Shown here: piece after piece, positions 7,033 through 8,606 of the stretch
Numbering within the stretch: position 1 is the first letter of the stretch
Layout of the letters: each line of letters opens with the position of its first letter
DNA from: Christensenella sp. UBA1224
GTDB taxonomy: Bacteria; Bacillota; Clostridia; Christensenellales; Aristaeellaceae
Length of the DNA stretch: 8,606 nucleotides
Assembly: GCA_002309235.1 (NCBI GenBank)
Contig: DBXA01000146.1
Coordinates: 4,240-12,845 of the forward strand
Reading direction: 5' to 3'
Made by a program: the position numbers and the translations under genes
The notes under the pieces: model-generated
What the model was told of the DNA's origin: nothing
Database searches by the model: none
What the model saw: only the letters and a program-made list of their open reading frames with translations

Positions 7033-8205
7033 TCAATCCTTCTTCCTGTATTCCCGAATGATCCTCCGATAATTCTCAAGGAGTATCTCCGAGCATTGCT
7101 CCCAGGTGATGAACAGATCCTCCTGCGCTTTTTTGCCGATCTTTTTCAGCCTGCCGTAATCCGCGGCTGCTTCGAGTATCGTCTGCGCAAAGGCGTCCTC
7201 ATTATCTTTTGAGAGAAAACCGTTCACCCCATGGGTGATGCCGTCCCCCGCGCACGAATCCTCGATAAAGACGCCAGCCGTCTCATAGGAGGCGCATTCC
7301 AGCTTCACCAGGCCGAAATTATCGTACAGGGAGGGGAAAAGCAGCAGATCCGCCCTGGCAGACAGAAGAGGGAGCTGTTCTCTGGGAAGATAGCCTGTAA
7401 AGCAAACTTCCTCTTCGGTAAATCCAAGCTGTTTGGCCAGCCGTTTCAGAGGCTCCAGCTCCATACCCTTTCCGACCGCGAAGAATCGGAAGTGAAACCC
7501 TCTTTCCTTGACGATCCTGAGGGAGCGGAGAATGAAATCGATCCTTTTGAGCTTCTGAATGCGCCCGATATAGACGAAGACGGGCTCCTCAGCTCCGAGA
7601 CCGAATACCTCATTCGCTTTTCGGGAAAGCTCTTCCACATTCCGGCACTTTTCAAAATCCGTACCAAAGGGAAGATAAGTCACCTTTCCCGTATAGCCAA
7701 GCTCCAAAAGCTGCTCGCCGACCTTGGGAGAACACACGAACACCTCATCCAGCTGGTTATAGAAATTCCCGATGTTTTTCAGGATAAGCCTGCGCGTAAG
7801 CGGAAACGGTATGAAGCATTCAAAGATCATGCGCATGTTCGAATGATATGTTCCCACGACAGGTATACCCTTGCTGCGCGCTGTCTTCACGGCAAACTTG
7901 CCGATGTTGAAGGGAGAATGGATATGAATGATGTCGTACCGCTCCTGCGCGAGCTTCTTTTTGAAATCACGGTCCGTTTCGGGAAAGCCGTAATGCTGCC
8001 TGAGAAACGGGATATAGGCGCTGTTGCACCGAATGGTTCTGTAAGGAAGATCCTCTTTGTAGCTTTTCCGGCCGCGCGGCGCCATGACCGTTACCCTCTC
8101 ATGCTTTGAAAGGTTCAGGCAATAGTTATGTACACAGTTCACGACCCCATCGACATCCGGCAGGTAGTCGTCATTGGCTTCCAATATATCAAGCACATCG
8201 TCCAT
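7033..8205 (-). CDS. GT4-family glycosyltransferase
   Basis: A 390-residue GT-B retaining glycosyltransferase. The N-terminal acceptor half has DDYLPDVDGVV (12-22), DIIHIHSPFNIG (91-102) and GTYHSN (118-123). The C-terminal donor half has VYIGRIQKLKRID (211-223) and the nucleotide-sugar motif FPSLYDNFGLVKLE (290-303), then IEDSCAGDGITHGVNGF (314-330). In the usual E-x7-E pair the first Glu is Asp295 and the second is Glu303. The overall pattern resembles diacylglycerol glucosyltransferases and related surface-glycan enzymes; there is no signal peptide or membrane helix, so it acts at the inner face of the membrane. The ATG at 8205 follows GAGGAA (8218-8213) with a 7-nt spacer. It is the first gene of the operon with hddA and the fused enzyme, suggesting it either transfers heptose or prepares the acceptor. 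Family is firm, donor and acceptor unknown. Confidence 0.9.
   Translation of the reverse strand: MDDVLDILEANDDYLPDVDGVVNCVHNYCLNLSKHERVTVMAPRGRKSYKEDLPYRTIRCNSAYIPFLRQHYGFPETDRDFKKKLAQERYDIIHIHSPFNIGKFAVKTARSKGIPVVGTYHSNMRMIFECFIPFPLTRRLILKNIGNFYNQLDEVFVCSPKVGEQLLELGYTGKVTYLPFGTDFEKCRNVEELSRKANEVFGLGAEEPVFVYIGRIQKLKRIDFILRSLRIVKERGFHFRFFAVGKGMELEPLKRLAKQLGFTEEEVCFTGYLPREQLPLLSARADLLLFPSLYDNFGLVKLECASYETAGVFIEDSCAGDGITHGVNGFLSKDNEDAFAQTILEAAADYGRLKKIGKKAQEDLFITWEQCSEILLENYRRIIREYRKKD
7037..7044 (-). promoter_or_regulatory. Ribosome binding site that fixes the hddA start
   Basis: AAGAAGGA on the minus strand, within the last codons of the glycosyltransferase gene. It is 9 nt from the ATG at 7027 but directly next to the TTG at 7036, which makes the ATG the better start. 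Confidence 0.6.
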
Positions 8206-8237
8206 GCGTTCATTCCTCGATCAATGACATTATATAT

Positions 8238-8265
8238 ATTATACAGCATAAACAGAAAAAGGCAA
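8238..8265 (-). promoter_or_regulatory. Promoter of the glycosyltransferase-heptose operon
   Basis: On the minus strand TTGCCT (8265-8260) is followed after 16 bp by TATAAT (8243-8238). A second TATAAT lies 9 bp downstream at 8234-8229. Transcription would start near 8231, giving a leader of about 26 nt, so no room remains for a riboswitch. The -10 is strong and the -35 is only a partial match. Confidence 0.6.
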
Positions 8266-8459
8266 TGTGAATTTGAAAAGCATCTTTCCCGATAACGCCG
8301 GCGGGAGCGACTGCGGCCAGGTACTTAATGACCTGCTTCTATCACCTGTCCGGCACAATTATCGGCGCCTGCTCCGGCAAAACAGCGGAGAGGACTGCGA
8401 TAATAAAGCAGCAAATCGGGAAAGCAGACACCTCATGACAGGAAAGCAGATCTTCCCGA
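8266..8459. other. Non-coding stretch between aminotransferase and glycosyltransferase
   Basis: About 190 bp with no convincing gene. A GTG-started frame on the plus strand (8267-8479, 70 codons) runs into the aminotransferase end and looks like no known protein. The stretch holds three copies of ATCGGGAA or its complement (8286-8293, 8415-8422, 8453-8460). It also has a 10-bp direct repeat GGAAAGCAGA (8419-8428 and 8441-8450) and small hairpins CTCCG/CGGAG (8372-8390) and CAGGT/ACCTG (8318-8335). No clear ncRNA is recognised. Confidence 0.5.
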
Positions 8460-8460
8460 T
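8415..8460 (-). terminator. Possible terminator or processing hairpin after the aminotransferase
   Basis: ATCGGGAA and TTCCCGAT pair as a perfect 8-bp inverted repeat, one arm overlapping the aminotransferase stop codon. On the minus strand it is followed by TTGCTGCTTTATTATC, moderately T-rich. The 30-nt loop is long for an intrinsic terminator, so confidence is low. Confidence 0.35.
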
Positions 8461-8606
8461 CAGCGAAGCAGCAGGCTGAGCTTTTCCAGTCTGCGAAAGG
8501 CCTCGTCGATCGTATCCTTTCCCCTCGCAAAATGCAAGCGTATCAGATTATTCACCGGCTCCCGAAAAAAGCTGGATCCGGGCACTGCCGCCACGCCGAT
8601 CTCACG
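8460..8606 (-). CDS. PLP-dependent aminotransferase (class I/II), C-terminal end only
   Basis: The last 48 residues and stop of a gene that enters from the right edge. The fragment reads EIGVAAVPGSSFF, then REPVNNLIRLHFARGKDTIDEAF and ends LEKLSLLLR. VPGSSFF followed by a conserved Arg in a V/I-R-x-x-F-A context is the typical C-terminus of fold-type I aminotransferases, where that arginine binds the substrate carboxylate. The amino acid substrate cannot be told from this part. Its stop lies about 195 bp upstream of the heptose operon promoter on the same strand, so it is probably a separate transcription unit. Confidence 0.85.
   Translation of the reverse strand, partial: REIGVAAVPGSSFFREPVNNLIRLHFARGKDTIDEAFRRLEKLSLLLR

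Noticed and set aside
7231..8109. A 292-codon plus-strand frame antisense to the glycosyltransferase
   Set aside because: The GT4 motifs on the minus strand are clear and the antisense product matches nothing I recognise.
8221..8265. A riboswitch or T-box leader before the glycosyltransferase operon
   Set aside because: The promoter lies so close to the start codon that the leader would be only about 26 nt.
8267..8479. A 70-codon GTG-started frame on the plus strand in the intergenic region
   Set aside because: There is an AAAGG-like sequence upstream, but the composition is unconvincing, no motif is seen, and it overlaps the aminotransferase end. Conservation in relatives would be needed to revive it.

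Overview
The window is about 8.6 kb of tightly packed bacterial DNA at roughly 50% GC. It has short intergenic gaps, AGGAGG-like ribosome binding sites, TATAAT promoters and one TTG start. It looks like a Clostridia or other Firmicutes-type chromosome: a C69 dipeptidase, a secreted HtrA-like protease with no PDZ domain, and a GDP-heptose pathway organised as in Gram-positive glycoprotein or capsule loci. The taxonomic placement is an inference and is only moderately supported. I see no mobile element, CRISPR array, tRNA or rRNA.

Layout. (a) 1-2645, minus strand, transcribed leftwards: uppP (undecaprenyl diphosphate phosphatase, TTG start), then an alpha-D-phosphohexomutase, then a C69 dipeptidase cut by the window edge. 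Gaps are about 41 and 46 bp, so this is probably one operon. (b) 2646-2834: a divergent intergenic region with a strong extended -10 promoter facing right and a weaker candidate facing left. (c) 2835-4613, plus strand: a secreted trypsin-like serine protease (His73/Asp104/Ser173) followed by three tandem repeats of about 110 residues, period 119-120. (d) 4633-4663: a GC-rich hairpin that can terminate both the protease gene and the converging operon. (e) 8205-4680, minus strand: a three-gene operon of a GT4 glycosyltransferase, hddA (heptose 7-phosphate kinase) and a fused protein joining an HddC-like nucleotidyltransferase to a GmhB-like HAD phosphatase. The genes are separated by 5 bp or overlap by 4 bp. 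(f) 8221-8459: a non-coding stretch with the operon promoter and a repeated 8-bp motif. (g) 8460-8606: the last 48 codons of a PLP-dependent aminotransferase on the minus strand.

How the genes could work together. HddA, the GmhB half and the HddC half cover three consecutive steps from heptose 7-phosphate to GDP-D-glycero-alpha-D-manno-heptose; only the isomerase GmhA is not in view. The GT4 enzyme at the head of the operon may use that donor or build the glycolipid acceptor. UppP recycles the undecaprenyl carrier needed for peptidoglycan and surface glycans, and the phosphohexomutase supplies hexose 1-phosphates. The window therefore has a cell-envelope theme, with a secreted multi-repeat protease between the two glycan-related units. 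The least ordinary items are the protease architecture and the compact heptose operon with its fused enzyme. Nothing here is clearly a wholly new system.
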